A stretch of DNA of 64,000 bases from Rhynchospora pubera. Taxonomy: Eukaryota > Streptophyta > Magnoliopsida > Poales > Cyperaceae. The notes beneath the pieces are model-generated. The model was not told the origin of the DNA and did no database searches. It saw nothing but the letters and a program-made list of their open reading frames with translations. The position numbers were made by a program, and so were the translations under genes. Location of the stretch: contig CM051460.1 of assembly GCA_028095005.1 (NCBI GenBank), positions 80,307,676-80,371,675 of the forward strand, given 5' to 3'. Positions 62,499 to 64,000 of this stretch are shown here, in pieces; positions within the stretch are counted from its first letter, which is position 1, and every line of letters starts with the position of its first letter.

Positions 62499-63419
62499 GT
62501 AATTAAAATTCACATTATTTTGTATTTTTTATGCTCCAGTTCCAGAACAGCATTCCAAATTATTACAAAATTTGTCTTCATGCAAATTTCTAATTTCTTA
62601 TATTTGGTGAAAAATAGCGTTCCTTCATTACAATTTAATTCTGAGGTCATTCATATAATTTAGCTTCTGAGAATCAATTATTAATCTTCTTCTCTTCTTT
62701 TTCTTCTGAATTTTGCAATATTCTGACCAGACAGTATCATATCTGCAAAATTGCATCTGAAACGAAAGTTCACATTGTGAAATTATTTCTTCAGTATCGT
62801 AAACAGCTATATGTGCTAAATCTAGACAAAGCATGTAACAAATCTACTAGCCATAATAACCTTTGTATTTTTTATTAGGTCCAGCTGTGTTCGGTTCAGA
62901 TCTGAACGTTTTCTTTGGATAATTAAGTTTTTGTTAGGCTACATTCCTAAATTTCAAAAGTAAAATATCTCTTGTTGACAGCCGCTGTCAATGTAATCTA
63001 AAAAAAAAAAAAAAGCAAAATATCTCATTAGGTCTCATTTGAGCTGGGATGGATAGCACCGTTTATAGCAGTAGTGCTACATCTACATGAAACTTCAGAT
63101 ATTCTGTTGGAAACTAAAATAAAAATAGAAATAATCAAACAATACAAACATTCAGGGCTTTAGAAAATTCTTTATTTAAAAGAATAGAATCACTTTTGAA
63201 TAGACTCGAGAATGGTATATATCGCGTTTTTCAATAAAATATGCTTGCTAAAATCATATCCACCAATCCAAATTTAAATCCATGTTCAGCAAACCAAATA
63301 AAACTTTGAAAATAAGAAAAACAGAGAAAAGGTAGCAGAATTGTTCTGACATCCATTTTTTTTCCATGACGACTACCAAAAATATAGTAAAGAAACAATC
63401 CATAAATGACTCTAGAAAA
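62499..63419. other. 3' flank of RLK-5
   Basis: Continuously similar to 31429-32408 downstream of RLK-3, apart from a small insertion with an A run at 63001-63014. Part of the duplicated unit. Confidence 0.55.
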
Positions 63420-63885
63420 TCATCTCGCTGAAGGACCTGGAGCAGGACCACTCATGTAAGCCATCTCGAAAGCACTGTTCTGACTAACATCGATTACAAA
63501 ATTGTCATTCCTTGAATAATTATGTGGATAAGTACTAGTGGTCCTCCCACTACGGGTCCCCTCTGTGGAGATCTCCAGGTCTAGGCTTTCCTTGAGTTCC
63601 ATGACAACAAGATTCATAGTCGGCCTATTAGCAGAACTGTTCTCAGTACACTTGCGCGCCAGATCCGTAACCTTCCAAACAGAGTTTATGTCATACTGGC
63701 CATGCATTCTCGGGTCAATTATGCTTTCTATATCTCCTCTAGATAGCCTTTGACTCACCCAGTGTGTCACATGACTGCCTTCTGGACCCCCAATAATAGG
63801 AGGCTGGCATGTGAGGATCACGAGGAGGACAACTCCAAAGCTGAACACGTCACTCTTTTCGCTGAGTTGGTATGAAGAATAATAC
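63420..63885 (-). CDS. RLK-5: 3'-partial malectin-like LRR receptor kinase, last exon
   Basis: The last kinase exon (466 nt, same length and phase as in RLK-3 and RLK-4) begins with the tail of the LDPEYY motif ([20 protein letters not shown]) and ends PGPSAR then TGA. It encodes kinase subdomains IX to XI and the C-terminal tail, including the DPRMHGQYD and NRPTM motifs. Two substitutions stand out against the array consensus LLEIITGQPP: this copy reads LLVILTCQPP. The frame is open. The other exons would lie to the right of the window, so whether the gene is intact cannot be judged. Confidence 0.8.
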
Positions 63886-64000
63886 CTGAGATGCACCTCT
63901 TATATCATGGCAATGTAAATGAATTTCTGTGGATTAAAATATTTTATAAAAAGCCCATATTCATGGAGCCAACCGAAAAAAAACTTTTTTCAGGTAGTAC

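Overview
The window is nuclear DNA from a flowering plant, most likely a eudicot. It is AT-rich, its genes carry many introns, and it holds plant-type Ty1-copia, Ty3-gypsy, MULE, hAT, PIF/Harbinger-like, SINE and LINE sequences. I cannot name the species.

The backbone is a tandem array of malectin-like-domain leucine-rich-repeat receptor kinases (LRR-RLK subfamily I, the family of FRK1/SIRK, IOS1 and SYMRK). All copies are on the minus strand with the same 13-exon architecture: signal peptide, two malectin exons, a GDPC linker exon, three LRR exons, a transmembrane exon, a juxtamembrane/P-loop exon and four further kinase exons. From left to right there are six: the first exon of a copy that runs off the left edge (951-1041); RLK-1 (3247-12282); RLK-2 (17174-27929); RLK-3 (32409-42614); RLK-4 (43591-57786); and the last exon of RLK-5 (63420-63885), whose body lies beyond the right edge.

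Only RLK-2 reads as an intact gene (13 exons, 2766 nt, 921 codons plus stop). RLK-1 has a stop at codon 75 and a 2-nt deletion in the malectin domain. RLK-3 is in frame throughout except for one TGA at codon 319, and it also has altered kinase glycines. RLK-4 carries a complete copia element in a malectin exon, frameshifts in the ectodomain and transmembrane exons, and a 29-nt deletion that removes the DFG motif. RLK-2 also has five TTGACC W-box motifs upstream of its start, consistent with WRKY-type defence regulation.

The introns hold many mobile elements. RLK-1 has a Pack-MULE (5611-6723) carrying a mitochondrial malate dehydrogenase fragment and a LINE tail, plus a 618-bp hAT-type element. 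RLK-2 has a 2-kb long-terminal-inverted-repeat MULE and several small MITEs. RLK-3 has a very young gag-only LTR element (33145-34754), two MULE-type MITEs and a 1-kb solo LTR. RLK-4 has a LINE fragment and the copia element (50080-54705) with an uninterrupted 1352-residue polyprotein. Most of these have clean target-site duplications, and the RLK-4 introns preserve empty sites for the RLK-3 insertions, so the duplication came before the insertions.

The spacers are mostly AT-rich with small repeats. One plus-strand block, with splice-like ends and no recognised product, recurs downstream of RLK-3, RLK-4 and RLK-5. It seems to have been duplicated with the receptor genes and is the least explained element here.
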